Shown: positions 10,174 to 20,489, numbered from the stretch's first letter. The stretch is 64,000 nucleotides of DNA from Arion vulgaris (GCA_020796225.1 CM036754.1:70269940-70333939), one strand, 5' to 3'. The notes: generated from the sequence alone by a model not told the origin. Numbers and translations are program-made.

Positions 10174-10545
10174 CGCCCGCGTGCCCAGCGTGTTCGTAGC
10201 GCGTTGGGCGACGGGTGACAAGCCCCTGTGAGTGCGACTCAATTCCGCGGACCTGCAGAAAAGCCACAGGTTCTCCACATTTGCGATGTTCGTGGCACCG
10301 AACCGAAGGGTTACGATGTCCATGGCACCGAACCGAAGGGTTACGATGTCCATGGCACCGAGCCGAAGGGTTACGATGTCCATGGCACCGAGCCGAAGGG
10401 TTACGATGTCCATGGCACCGAACCGAAGGGTTACGATGTCCATGGCACCGAACCGAAGGGTTACGATGTCCATGGCACCGAGCCGAAGGGTTACGATGTC
10501 CATGGCACCGAGCCGAAGAGCTGAAAGCTCAAGTGCTCCTAGGTC
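10174..10545 (+). mobile_element. tRNA-derived SINE (family S3) with internal tandem expansion
   Basis: Head GCGTGTTCGTAGCGCGTTGG (box A-like), then GACTCAATTCCGCGG at the box B position and a GAGCTGAAAGCTCAAGTGC 3' palindrome. Other copies carry one or two GGCACCGA units between head and palindrome. This one carries eight, which creates long open frames on both strands that are not genes. Confidence 0.9.
10289..10515. repeat. 30 bp array inside the S3 SINE, 8 units
   Basis: Units GGCACCGAACCGAAGGGTTA + CGATGTCCAT, with alternating AACC/AGCC variants. The period is 10 codons, so the array is open in several frames. Confidence 0.95.
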
Positions 10546-10639
10546 GAAATTTTGTAAACAATTTTTAAACTTCACTTGTTACATAATATAACCTTGACTT
10601 GGCAATTTTGTTTTGATTTTAAAATGAATTCGTCTATAT

Positions 10640-11190
10640 ACAACAATATTGGAATATTAGGTCACGTGACCGGTTGTCGTCTGATTTCCCATAATTTTTA
10701 TCGCTGACCGTATGAGTTTATAGTTGGATGTGGTTGTAACTAGGTATATAGTGGCCGCTTTGTCCCTGTGGGAGAAGGAAAACAGTGTTCTGGAGGTTTT
10801 GTCTGTGTTGAATGTAACATACCACCTCTCTGCCCATTCCATAATGCTTCTCGCTGTTTTCTACTAGTTGCAGATGTTGTGTGTTTGTCTGTGCCCCATA
10901 GCACTAAATCGTCTGCATATAAAGCAGCCTTCACTCCTGCTGGCAGATCCTTTAGTGTAGACAAGGAAGAGAGTTGGGGACATAACTTCTCCTTGAGGTA
11001 CCCACTAACACATTAAAACCTTTTTCCTCTGGAGTCCATCAAATTTAACTCTGGTTCTTCTATTGTGCAGGCATGATTGGGTCCATCTTAACATGTTGCC
11101 TTGGATTCCATTTCTTTTCAGTTTTGTCATAATACCGTCTTTCCACACCTTGTCAAATGCCTGTTTGAAGTGCACCTAATTGTGTACCAT
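10640..11190 (-). pseudogene. Jockey-like non-LTR reverse transcriptase remnant
   Basis: The minus strand encodes the central RT domain in pieces. QAFDKVW near 11150-11170 is motif A with its catalytic Asp. A VPQGEVMSPTLFLVY-like segment near 10975-11010 is motif B, read across a stop. ALYADDLVLWGTDKH near 10880-10925 is motif C with both Asp. AERWYVTFNTDKT follows near 10810. At least one stop and two frame changes break it. It would copy element RNA at the target site. No endonuclease is visible, so it is 5'-truncated. Confidence 0.85.
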
Positions 11191-11265
11191 TTTTTCTCCT
11201 GATAGGCATTTTCTACAGCCTAACCCAGATTTCTTATGCATGTTTTAAATGTTGTAAAAGAGTCA

Positions 11266-11508
11266 CAGGTGGCGTCTGTGGTTTAGAGGTTAGTGACTCA
11301 GTCTATTAACCCCGATGTTCTGAGTTCGAATCCGCTGCAGACAGTTTGGTGGCAAATTGTTTCGCGTAGATTTTACAAAGGACAATGCACACTACCTGTT
11401 CAGAAAGCAATGGCAAACTACTGAACGTAATAGTGCCTAGAAAAACCATAACAGCGTTTAAAACTGGGGTTGATTCACAAAGTCCTGTAAAGGATATGCA
11501 ATTAACTT
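11266..11508 (+). mobile_element. tRNA-derived SINE (family S4) with 11 bp target duplication
   Basis: Head GTCTGTGGTTTAGAGGTTAG (box A-like) and GAGTTCGAATCCGC (box B). The body contains GTTCAGAAAGCAATGGCAAA and CCTGTAAAGGATATGC. It is flanked by exact TAAAAGAGTCA at 11255-11265 and 11509-11519. Confidence 0.92.
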
Positions 11509-11744
11509 TAAAAGAGTCATATAATTATTTTACCTGAAGTAGAAGACTGCCAAGGTCGTGTCATCTTCAGGTTTTATTAATGTCATGTTGCCACCATCGT
11601 CTTGGTAGACCCTTTCCCATCACTCCGTTTCGGTTTTCCTTCAAACCAGTAGTGATGTTTAGTGTGACCAGATTAATTCAGTTTATAGTATTAGATAATG
11701 ATTATTAGTCAATGTTTTCAATGTAGTCAATGCAATAAAAGAAA

Positions 11745-12035
11745 ACTGGCTGATGCTACAAATAAGAAAGAGAAAATTGAAATATTTTGGACATATAAAA
11801 AGACATGAAGGGCTGGAGAAGACCATCATGGAAGGCGACATACCGGCAAAAAGAAGAAGAGGAAGACCATGGAGAAGATGGATTCAGGATGTAACTAATG
11901 GTTTGAACATGACGGCTGCAGAGGCAGGACATCTGGCCTATGAGAGAGAGAAATTCGGAGGACTGTTGGGGTGGCAAAGTTCTGCTCAGGACAAGCTATT
12001 TGATGATGAGTCAATGTTTTACAATGTCTTTTAGA
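11745..12035 (+). pseudogene. LINE ORF C-terminal tail (L1-type in this report)
   Basis: Open frame from LQIRKRKLKYFGHIKRHEG through EKTIMEG, RRRGRPWRRW, MTAAEAGHLAYERE to a stop in LFDDE. This basic tail follows the RT in many invertebrate LINEs annotated as endonuclease-reverse transcriptase. The RT itself is absent, so it is a 5'-truncated insertion. Close relatives are on the minus strand at 30090-30455 and 47082-47700. Confidence 0.85.
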
Positions 12036-12116
12036 ATGTCAATATCTTTTTCACATCTCTGTCCATGACGTTTCAGATGTTGTTTTGCTTTCTGCAGTAC
12101 TTTGTTTCAGACAATT

Positions 12117-12420
12117 CTCCTTCTTCTTTGAACGCTCCATATCGATAAATTTGTTAAACAACTCTTTGTATATTATCTGACCCTAAGAGAGATTGCAAGT
12201 TGCTCCAGTTATGCGCCTACAAGTAAGCCAATACACCAGATGTTTCTGCGACCTTTTATATTTACTAGGTAGCTTCCTAGGCTCTACCTCAGTCGTCTCT
12301 TACGATATGTGTTGTATGTTGTATGTGTTGTATGTCGTATGTGTTGTATGTCGTATGTGTTGTATGTCGCAGTGTTACTATTTGTTGCTCTGCTTGCGGG
12401 CCTTGATAACACACGAGCGG
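12117..12420 (-). mobile_element. GAA-tailed SINE, form A, with small internal array
   Basis: Contains TTCTTTGAACGCTCCATATC, GCGCCTACAAGTAAGCC, CGTCTCTTACGATATG and CTTGCGGGCC. A 15-16 bp motif (GTATGTCGTATGTGTT) is repeated about four times at 12300-12366, inside the normally unique GTAGGTCGCAG block. Confidence 0.85.
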
Positions 12421-12515
12421 GAAGATTCTGATTGTGTCTTTAATGTTTATGTTATATTCTATGATTCACATTCTTATATTTTCACAGGAAATTATATCAT
12501 CGCTTTCCTTTAGAC

Positions 12516-12920
12516 GATGGCTTCCCAAAGTGGGTGGTATCGCACAACGGGGCGCAGAAGCCTTCCGGGGGCGATAGTAAGTTCAGAAGTGTTAGGAGGA
12601 ATTTGTTTTCGTGATTTTACGATTGAATAATCATTAACAATTTGAATTCTGCATCTTAATTGATCTTAAGCCCATTTTACACGATCCATTCTTTTATCAA
12701 TTTTCTATTTCATGTATATAATCATTTGAAAATTGACCATGTATGACAGAAATATTTATATCAATTTCAATTTTCTATGCTAAAGTAAAAATATATCATA
12801 TATATATATATATATATGGAGGAGTGTTGGCAAACTGTTATAATGGAGAGAGGTGAGGGAGGGGGTGCGCAGTTTATGTCGTGCAAGGTGGGTGGTGTGT
12901 CAAAAGTTTGGGAATCTATG
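12516..12920. mobile_element. Non-autonomous hAT (Buster-type duplication)
   Basis: Ends GGCTTCCCAAAGTGGG and GTTTGGGAATCTATG. Flanked by CTTTAGAC (12508-12515) and CTTTAAAC (12921-12928), 7/8 matching with central TA. The interior has the GGGGGCGATAGT block and an AT-rich centre shared with 26418 and 38395. Noncoding. Confidence 0.88.
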
Positions 12921-13149
12921 CTTTAAACAAACTATAAGGATAAAACAGATCATCATCATGTGCTCATCGCGTTAGAATTTCCCTACTGAATGAAATGAAA
13001 ATCACATATTTGTCTGTGCTAAAGAACCTGTCGAGAGAGGGTGGTCAGAGGTCGCTATGTTAAAAGACTGTCTAAACAGACCAATCTCCACTGGCCCTAA
13101 AAAAAAATAGTACGCTTGAAATTCTAAGTCTACTAATTTGGGAGGAAAG

Positions 13150-13800
13150 GAGCTTAATTTCAAACATTAACATCGACAAAACAGAAGTAATGACATTCGC
13201 CAGAGAGGAAAACACTACCAACATCTCCATCGATAATCACCTACTAAATCAAGTAAAAGATTTCACATACCTGGGGAGCATTTTTTCAGCAAATGGAAGA
13301 ATAACTAATGAAATTCAACACAGATGCAACAAAGCAAATCAAATGATAGGGCAAATGGCGCCAATTTTAAGATGCAAACACGTCACCATGAACACAAAAA
13401 GAGCAATGTTCAACACAATCTTTCTCCCACATTATGTTACCAGTGCCAAACCTGGACGCTGACAACAAACGATAGAAGAAAACTAGTCACAACAGAGATG
13501 AAGTGTCTACGCAGAATGCTGGGTGTAACAAGAAGAGACCGGTTGAGAAATGAAGACATCAGGAAAAAAGTGGGTACAACATCAGTACTAGACTTCATCA
13601 AGAAACAACAAATTAAATGGTTCGGTCACGTAAGCAGATTACCATCAGACAGTGCACCCCAAAGAGCAATGCTGCTCCGATACAATGGGTACAAAGCAAA
13701 AGGCCGGCCACGCAAAAGATGAACCTCAGAGATAACAGAGGCGACGAAAGAGACTATCTACGAAGCGCATACTAGGCCCGTTTTAGAAATCTCTTCCTGA
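13150..13800 (+). pseudogene. RTE-like LINE, end of RT and C-terminal tail
   Basis: First frame (13160-13430): NIDKTEVMTFAREENT, QVKDFTYLGSIFSANG, RITNEIQHRCNKANQ and MNTKRAMFNTIFLP. The second frame continues with TLCYQCQTWTLTTND, CLRRMLGVTRRDRLRN, IRKKVGTTSVLDFIKK, QIKWFGHVSRLP and KGRPRKR, then a stop. The frames join at 13428-13432, which a single-base loss in a C run would explain. This is the thumb and connection region plus basic tail. The catalytic RT motifs are missing. A more decayed copy is at 28440-28690. Confidence 0.85.
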
Positions 13801-14220
13801 CCTGACGCTGTGAGGCATACAGGATTCGAGAAAGAAAGAAAGAAATGTTATGATATTCTAGTGTTGTATATTCAACTTTCAAATCTAATCAGTATCACAT
13901 TAAAAGTAATAATTCTGAACAAATAATTGATAAAATAATAAATAAACGTTACACATTATTCTGGTTGGGCCCGGCCCCACTGGCCCGGGACGAGCCGCAA
14001 GTGGCTCATGGTATGAAAAATAGTACCTTTACCTTTACCCCTGCAAAATGTGGTCAATATTCCGTGTTTTACCTTTAGCGTTACACCGTTGCCTCTCAGC
14101 TTTTCTGTTTTCGAATTTTTGTTTTCCATTATTTTTGTCCTATTATTGTCTGTTACGTATATTTCTTTATTCAAAAATGTGTGATAGTTGTGTGGTATAC
14201 TGATATTTCTGATATACTTT
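13801..14220. other. AT-rich, short GC-rich island, no gene
   Basis: A GC-rich segment at 13960-14010 (GGGCCCGGCCCC ... GGCCCGGGACGAGCC) stands out from its AT-rich surroundings. I cannot assign it. Confidence 0.4.
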
Positions 14221-14680
14221 TCTCCTTTTTCCAACGCTCTATTTGGAACACTTGTTAAACCACTCTTTGTATTTTGTATGTGATCTTAGTCTAAGAGCGA
14301 TTGTACGCTGTGCCAGTTATGCGTGTACAAGTACATCCATATCAGATTTCTGCGACGCTTTTTATTTACTAGGGTAGCTTCCTAGGCCCTACTATTGATA
14401 TAAGGGAAGACTACAGTAAAACAATGTAGCAATGGTGAAACAGATAAAAACAAAGTACTGTAGTTTTACCAAATTCTCTTGTAACCTTTGTTTGATAAAG
14501 GCTTTTTGTCGAAAGTTACTGTGTATTGTATTGTTATTGTTTTTGTATTTTGTAAAACTACAGTACTTTGTTTGTATGTGTTTCGCCATAGACCTCTACC
14601 ACAGTCGTCTCTTACGACAGGCCTTGTAGGTCGCAGTGTTACTATTCTTTGTTCTGCTTGTGGGCCCGGCAACACACAGG
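14221..14680 (-). mobile_element. GAA-tailed SINE, form A, split by a Penelope fragment
   Basis: Form A segments 14221-14392 and 14593-14680. The break falls within the CCTAGGCCCCTACC block. The 5' terminus GGGCCCGGCAACACACAGG is followed within 15 bases by the 30 bp array. Confidence 0.85.
14393..14592. mobile_element. Short Penelope-like element with inverted ends
   Basis: About 200 bp bounded by ACAAAGTACTGTAGTTTTAC (14449-14469) and GTAAAACTACAGTACTTTGT (14552-14572), inverted copies of the same motif. Between them is TTTGATAAAGGC...GTCGAAAGTTACTG, the same motif found near the 3' end of the Penelope element at 44665. Inserted in a SINE; no coding capacity. Confidence 0.75.
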
Positions 14681-14693
14681 TGACTCTGATATA

Positions 14694-14945
14694 ATGATAA
14701 CAAAGACATTATCCTGTTCTGTAGGGATAACAAAGACATTATCCTGTTCTGTAGGGATAACAAAGACATTTTCCTGTTCTGTAGGGATAACAAAGACATT
14801 ATCCTGTTCTGTAGGGATAACAAAGACATTATCCTGTTCTGTAGGGATAACAAAGACATTATCCTGTTCTGTAGGGATAACAAAGACATTATCCTGTTCT
14901 GTAGGGATAATAAAGACATTATCCTGTTCTGTAGGGATAATTAAT
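14694..14945. repeat. 30 bp minisatellite, 8 units
   Basis: Units ACAAAGACATTATCCTGTTC + TGTAGGGATA. It starts next to the SINE 5' end at 14680. Frames on both strands are repeat readings. Confidence 0.95.
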
Positions 14946-15217
14946 AATCACACTTTGCTTCATCACAAGTCATCAAGCTGACCACTAGCTTCAGGATGCA
15001 GTAATCTTTCTATCTTTTTCTTTTGTCAGTCTCTGCTTTTTGCCGTTATGCGATGCAGGTTTAACTAGTGATCGGTTTTCGAGATAGCGCACGCTCGGTC
15101 GATTGATACACTGTGATTTAAGATGTGTTTTAAGATGTATGTAACTTCATCAATCCATTTTTTGCTTGGTCTGCCCTTCTTTTGATGATTTTATTTTCAG
15201 ATTGCACGAGCTTACTG

Positions 15218-15655
15218 TGTGGAGTAGAAGTTAGGTGTTCGCCTCTCGTTTCAAATGTATTCGGTTCGCTCCCTCGTGGAGCCATCGGGATATTTTCCCA
15301 GAGATCCTGATCTCAGTGTAGGTGAGATCGAGTTCCTAGTCCTATCGGAGACGGGCGATAAAACGTAAGTCTCGTGTTCAAGTTGAGCACGAAAAAGAGC
15401 TGTTGACAGTTCAAAAATAGAGAAGAACAGGCTGGAAAGCCGCTGCCCAGGCAAAATTGATTAGAAAGGTTTACAAATGAAATTCACACTAAATATCTTC
15501 ACATCTTCAAAATTACATCGGGACCCTCGCCGGTGCTACGGAGTTCGTGCACTGCCGCTGAGATCCTCCTGTGTAAGAAAGAGATTGGAGCACACATGGT
15601 TACACCTAAGTGCAATGATGATGGTCCTTTAATCAATCAATCAACTACTGGTGTA
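15218..15655 (+). mobile_element. tRNA-derived SINE (family S6), full length
   Basis: Head GGAGTAGAAGTTAGGTGTTC and TTCGGTTCGCTCCCTCGTGG (box B-like). Body with GATCTCAGTGTAGGTGAG, CCTATCGGAGACGG, AGGCTGGAAAGCCGCTGCCC and ACATCGGGACCCTCGC. Tail GATTGGAGCACACATGG, GTGCAATGATGATGG and a short ATCA repeat. Its 3' end abuts a decayed LINE. Confidence 0.9.
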
Positions 15656-16735
15656 TTCGGGTTCATTCTCACCAACTGGCCAAACCTTTATAGTCTGTTT
15701 TTCAATAAATCTCACAGCAGGTGTTGTTCCGATTGTTCTTCTAATTTCCTCATTTCTTATATGGTCTTTCTTGTTTTATTTACTGCTTTCCTCAAGCATC
15801 TCATTTCGCATGTGGTAATTTTCCTTTCTTGTTCTTTTGTCAGTGCCCATGTTTGGTATGAAAATTGCATTTATAATCTGTCTTTTAGTCTAGTCTTTAC
15901 TGGAATTGCTGAGTGTTTCAAGATTGGGGTAGTAGTATGTAATGTTGTTGGCTTGCTGGATTCTAGTTTCGATCTTTCTGTCCAGTCTACTATCAGATGT
16001 GAAGATACTTCCGAGGTATCCTCTCACCTGCTTTAGCGTTTGGTCATTTATTTGTATGTTGATATCTTTATGTTCTCTGCTTATAGTCATGACTTCTGTC
16101 TTCTGAATGTTGATCTTCATGTTGTATTTGAGGCAGATATCGTTAAGTAATAAAAAGAGATCGGGTACTAGAGCTAAGGGAAGACTAAGAAAAAGATGGA
16201 TAGACAATATCAAGACCACATTACATAAACACGGATACAACACAACAAGAGTGACTCATCTGGCCCTAGAACGCAAATTAAAGCTTCCATTCCTACGCTT
16301 AACGGCAAAAGTGGACAGCCAATGACATCTTCCATCTGGGAATAGACAATAAACATTCGTTGAGTAAGTTTATGTGTTCTTGAAGCTGTTCACTATTATT
16401 ATGGAATAGACACTGGTCATCAGAAAAGAGCAGTTCATTTTGTTTGTCATATCTCGTGATGTTTCGTCTATGTTGGTGATACTGTTCATATATATAATAA
16501 AGAACAGAGGTGATAAAACACATCCTTGCCGTACTCCTGATGTTACTGGAAACCAAGGTGTGAATCTAGCTCTTGTTCGTATGGCACTTTCACTTTCCTT
16601 ATATATGGCTCTTACACAGTCTAGCAGCGTTCCTTTTATTCTATAATTCTCAAGGACATCCCATAATATTTCTCTGTTTATCCTATCGAAGACCTTCTCT
16701 TGATATAATGAGGGTTATATTCATATTGGTTTTTG
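15656..16735 (-). pseudogene. RTE-like LINE RT remnant, interrupted
   Basis: The minus strand reads from near 16735 down. It has a VFDRINREILWDVLE-like motif A region, FVTSGVRQGCVLSPL-like motif B near 16505-16550 and NELLFSDDQCLFHNN (motif C, FADD changed to FSDD) near 16400-16440. The L3 insertion at 16151-16356 then intervenes. After it come YNMKINIQKTEVMTIS, YLGSIFTSDSRLDRKIE, QTWALTKEQERKITTCEMR and a GQLVRMNPN-like end where the S6 SINE begins. Frame breaks abound, so it is inactive. Confidence 0.82.
16151..16356 (+). mobile_element. 5'-truncated L3 LINE insertion with 11 bp target duplication
   Basis: 206 bp encoding the tail TRAKGRLRKRWIDNIKTTL, HKHGYNTTRVTHLALERK, then a stop and CAATAAACA-type 3' end. 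Flanked by TCGTTAAGTAA (16140-16150) and TCGTTGAGTAA (16357-16367), 10/11. It lies inside, and antisense to, an older LINE, splitting its RT between HINLLNE and YNMKIN. Confidence 0.88.
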
Positions 16736-16749
16736 CAACATCTTTTCTA

Positions 16750-17230
16750 GAGTGGTAATACAGTGGATACCATCTCACTGCGGAATACCTGGCAACAAGA
16801 CTGCGGATATATTGGCAAAAGCAGGCAGCAGGCTACCACAGACATACACCAGTATGACATATGAGGAAGCAAAACTACAGATAAAAATGGCCTACAGGAA
16901 CAAATGGGTGAAAGATCACCCAGGTCACGAAAAGGATGATGCATACCACCAAGTAAGAAAGAACAGGTTGTCATTTTTCGTCTACGAACAGGCACAATAG
17001 GTTGAAGTACCATCTGTTTAACACGTACAAAATAGGCCCTTCTCACATATGACCATGTGGCACCAGCAAAGTGACAGAGGCACACATAGTGCAAGAATGT
17101 CCAACATAACACGGAACAGAAGAAAACACATTGCCAATCCTCATATCAGTACAAACCAGGCAAATTGGAGATGTACATGGACTCCAGTTGACCACTAACT
17201 ATTTTAAAAGCATACAAATTGATGTCTGAA
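16750..17230 (+). pseudogene. LINE RNase H C-terminus and first CCHC-like tail
   Basis: The open frame starts VIQWIPSHCGIPGNKTADIL, the C-terminal part of a type I RNase H with the conserved SHCGIPGNE-like motif (E changed to K) and the AD of the last acidic site. It continues with LAKAGSRLP to a stop at 17000. A frame change leads to a degraded tail reading LKYHLFNTYKIG...PCGTSKVTEAHIVQECP. RNase H would degrade the RNA strand during retrotransposition. The RT is absent. Confidence 0.85.
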
Positions 17231-17234
17231 TATA

Positions 17235-17505
17235 AATACACTAAACAGAACAGCACAGATCACAGTCTTCAGACTTAAAACGGGACACTGCAGTCTCAGA
17301 GCACACCTCCACAGAATGGGTCTCAGGGACTCGGCAGCCTGCACCTGTGGAGCACCTAAGCAGTCCCCAGAGCACATCCTGCAAGATTTCCCTAGTCTGA
17401 GTAGTGAGAGATTGGAGATCTGGCCAACAGAAACAACCCTCCAAGACAACCTATGGGAACCGGTGAAGACCTCAAGCGTACCGCCCTGTTTATGATACAT
17501 ACCGG
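17235..17505 (+). pseudogene. Second LINE CCHC-like tail, in tandem
   Basis: Frame LNRTAQITVFRLKTGHCSLR, HLHRMGLRDSAACTCGAPKQ, SPEHILQDFPSL. It has the typical C-x-C...H pattern of the knuckle after RNase H in these LINEs, but the final Cys position is Phe. It follows directly after a homologous but diverged tail, so two copies of the same module are stacked. Confidence 0.8.
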
Positions 17506-17510
17506 AGTAG

Positions 17511-18174
17511 TCGCATAGCAGAAGTTGATCGCAGAAGAAGATGTCTGAAAACGTTGGAAGAAGAGGAAGAAGATTTGCTTTTCTTATTCTTTTGTCTTTT
17601 CACTAAATTTCCTGAAGACAAATATAATTTTTCAATGGCATATATAATAATCACCTTTTGACTTCATCACATGTCAAGCTGACCACTAGCTCCAGTAATC
17701 TTTCAATACCATATTTATATGTTGCACAAGAGGAAGCACCACCACACACAAAATCATGTCGAAGTGAAGATTTGTAGCCAAACAAACCACTTTATTCTAT
17801 TCTCAACCCTTTATTGTTACAGTTATACAACAGAATGTGATTGAGGAGTCTGTAGATAACCCCAAATCAAAGATAACATTGAGTTCAGCATGTCATTTTA
17901 ATCTGGTATGCGGAAGTGGAATACGTTGTTATGGAAACGGTAATAATTGAAGAATATGGCGGATATTTGAAAAAAATGTTACCCGATAATATCTCCAAGT
18001 GAACAGATGGGTTCCTTATTCAGAGTCCCAGAGTGCCAGATAACGTGAGTATTAGAATAAAACTTTGTCATTCGCGTTCCTGATGACGGGTGAAATCAAG
18101 AGTCGCTTATTCTAATACAGCGGGTCTCGTTAAATCTTTATTCTTGCCCCATGTTTCTAAGGACCCTTAAATTA
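17511..18174. other. No feature recognised
   Basis: Begins with a GAAGAAGAGG-rich stretch that probably ends the LINE above. The rest is AT-rich without assignable content. Confidence 0.4.
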
Positions 18175-18840
18175 GGGGTATCTGTGGCGAAGAGGTTAGG
18201 GGCCGCCTCTCGTTTCAAAAGTACTCGGTTCGTTCTCACGTGGAACCCTAGGAATATTTTTCCAGAGACCCCTAATCTCAGTGTAGGTGAGATCGAGTTC
18301 CTAGTACTATCGGAGACGGATGATAAAACGTAGGTACCGTGTTCAATTTGAGCATGTAAAAGAAACCTTGGCAGTTCAAAATCGAAAAGAGCAGGCTGGA
18401 AAGCCGCTGTCCGGGAAAAATTCTTTATAAAGACTCATAAATAAAATTCGTACAGAATATCTTCACCATCTTCTAAATTACATCGGGTACCCTCGCCGAT
18501 GCTACTAGTTCGTGCACTGCCGCTGAGATCTTTCTGTATAACCCTTTTAGCTGCTAAGGACGTGTATAGACGTTTTCCAAACTCACTGCTAAAGACACGT
18601 TAACACGTCTGTTATTATCTCTCGTCTTTGGGCTAAAGACGTGTTAACACGTTATACATTTCTAGTGTCACTGCTATAGGCGTACATTCACGTCTGTGAC
18701 CTAGAAACAAAGAATCGCTATTTTAAGATCCGTCTTTGGAAAGTATGTAGCAGTGAAAGGAATAAGAAAGAGATCGGAGCACACAGGGTTACTCACCGAA
18801 GTGCAATGATGATTGTCATATCAATCAATCAATCAATCAT
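18175..18840 (+). mobile_element. tRNA-derived SINE (family S6), split by a MITE
   Basis: S6 body at 18175-18541 and tail at 18762-18840. The tail has AGAGATCGGAGCACACAGGG, GTGCAATGATGATTG and a CAATCAATCAATCA end. The pre-insertion sequence TCTGTGTAAGAAAG is intact at 2685 and 15570. Confidence 0.88.
18542..18761. mobile_element. piggyBac-like MITE with four internal repeats
   Basis: 220 bp with termini CCCTTTTAGCTGCTA and TAGCAGTGAAAGGA and 4 bp ATAA duplications (18538-18541 and 18762-18765). The interior holds four diverged copies of CTGCTAAAGACGTGTTNACACGT-like motif, each partly self-complementary. The CCCTTT terminus and TTAA-like site suggest piggyBac mobilisation; that is an inference. 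Confidence 0.7.
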
Positions 18841-18884
18841 AGATCCTATTACCATTTGAAGTGCACCTCTTATTACTATTTATT

Positions 18885-19015
18885 GGGTGATTCATATGAC
18901 CATCATCCTTACACTTCGGTGAATAACCATGTGGCATCGATCTCTTAAGCATGAAGATCACATTGACAGTGCACGAATTCCATAGCACCGGCGACGTTCT
19001 CTGTTCTAATTTTTA
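18885..19015 (-). mobile_element. 3' part of an S6 SINE
   Basis: Minus-strand S6 tail: CATCCTTACACTTCGGTG, ACCATGTGGCATCGATCTC, CAGTGCACGAATTCC, AGCACCGGCGA. It faces the S6 copy at 18175 tail to tail. Confidence 0.8.
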
Positions 19016-19129
19016 AGAAAAAAAGTGAAAATTGTGTAAGAATTGTTTAAAAACTTATTAAATAAATTTTAAAAAGGACAGCGACTTTTTGCAGAGTACT
19101 TTTATCGGTTTTTAATCGGTTCTGTTACA

Positions 19130-19210
19130 TGTATGTATGTATGTATGTATGTATGTATGTATGTATGTATGTATGTATGTATGTATGTATGTATGTGTGT
19201 ATGTATGTGT
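19130..19210. repeat. (ATGT)n microsatellite
   Basis: About 18 tetranucleotide units with a few GTGT variants. Confidence 0.98.
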
Positions 19211-19419
19211 GAGAAGAATGGACAATTGCCGAATACCAAAACAAATGTTTTCTTGTGAACTTTCGGAGGGAAAGAGACACCAAGGCAGACCCCTACTCAG
19301 ATATAGCGATATCTGCAAGGCCTCAATGAAGAACTTGTCTATCGGTTCCAGCAAATGGGAAAAAAACTAGCTGATGACCGAATTATTTGGAAAACAAAAT
19401 AACATACGCAAAGGTGCAG

Positions 19420-19742
19420 AATGTTTTGAAAGAGACTATGTATGAGCTGAAGACAAGGACTTATGTATGAGCTGAAAGACAAGAGACTTAGTATGAGCTG
19501 AAAGACAGAGACTTATGTATGAGCTGAAAGACAAGAGACTTATGTATGAGCTGAAAGACAAGAGACTTATGTATGAGCTGAAAGACAAGAGACTTATGTA
19601 TGAGCTGAAAGAAAGAGCTTATGTATGAGCTGAAAGACAAGAGACTTATGTATGAGCTGAAAGACAAGAGACTTATGTATGAGCTGAAAGACAAGAGACT
19701 TATGTATGAGCTGAAAGACAAAAACTTGTATGAGCTAAAGAC
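19420..19742. repeat. 27 bp minisatellite, about 12 units, in a LINE ORF
   Basis: Units GAGACTTATGTATGAGCTGA + AAGACAA. The period is 9 codons, readable as YELKDKRLM. It lies in the Lys/Arg-rich linker of the LINE tail. Confidence 0.92.
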
Positions 19743-19799
19743 AAGAACAAGTAAACTTAAGTTGTCAGTAAAACACTTGCCAATTGACCGTTTGTAAAG

Positions 19800-19920
19800 T
19801 CGAAAAAGTCATATATATGTATGTGTGTATATGTGTACTATGTATTCATGCATGTATGTATGTATGTATGTATGAATGTATGTATTTATGTACGTATGTA
19901 TGTATCTATCTAGCTATCTA
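19800..19920. repeat. (ATGT)n/(CTAT)n simple repeat
   Basis: Interrupted ATGT units grading into CTATCTAG. Confidence 0.9.
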
Positions 19921-20489
19921 AGAGCAAGAACATTTCAAGCCCGCATCGGGCTCACTAATCATCTACGCACACACAGACAAACATAACTCAACTACATTCC
20001 CTTGGATGAAAATTGTGTGGTCATCTTCACCCGTGATGGACTAGCATCATTATCTATCTATCTTACTATCTATCTACAGGAAGTCAACAAGTAAGCACAA
20101 ATGGCTGTAGAAAAATAACTAAACATGATAACAACTTGAAACCAGTTTATTTTTATACATACATTGTTCCTATATTTCTCAACATAATTTCCACCAACAT
20201 TGATGCACTTATCCCATCGTTTTATCAATCCTCCCAAACCGGCTGCATAGAACTCGGGCTCTGTTTTCTAAACCACGTTTTCACTTCACATTCAACTTCG
20301 GCGTCATTCGCGAAATGTCTCCGCCAAGGTGGGTTTTCAGTGGACCAAAAAGGTGGAAATCGTTAGGGACTAAGTCGGGACTGTAAGGTTGATGTTCCAG
20401 AACTTTCCACCGTAGTTGGTTAATTTTCGGTTAATCGAGTATCGCGTATGTGGTCTGGCATTGTCATGAAGAAGCAACACTCCTGTAGT

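Larger units (their letters stand above)
19211..20050 (+). pseudogene. LINE C-terminal tail (L8) with minisatellite inside
   Basis: The first part encodes RRMDNCRIPKQMFSCELSEG, KRHQGRPLLRYSDICKASMK and SSKWEK, the typical segment after the RT in this lineage. The 27 bp array then fills 19420-19740. The end at 19928-20050 encodes a TFQARIGLTNHLRTHTDK-like finger piece, the same as at 25390-25513. The expected DRxxWR segment appears as DDRIIWK near 19375. Confidence 0.8.

Noticed and set aside
10057..10591. Several overlapping frames of 98-172 residues
   Set aside because: They are the internal 30 bp array of a tRNA-derived SINE read in multiple frames on both strands.
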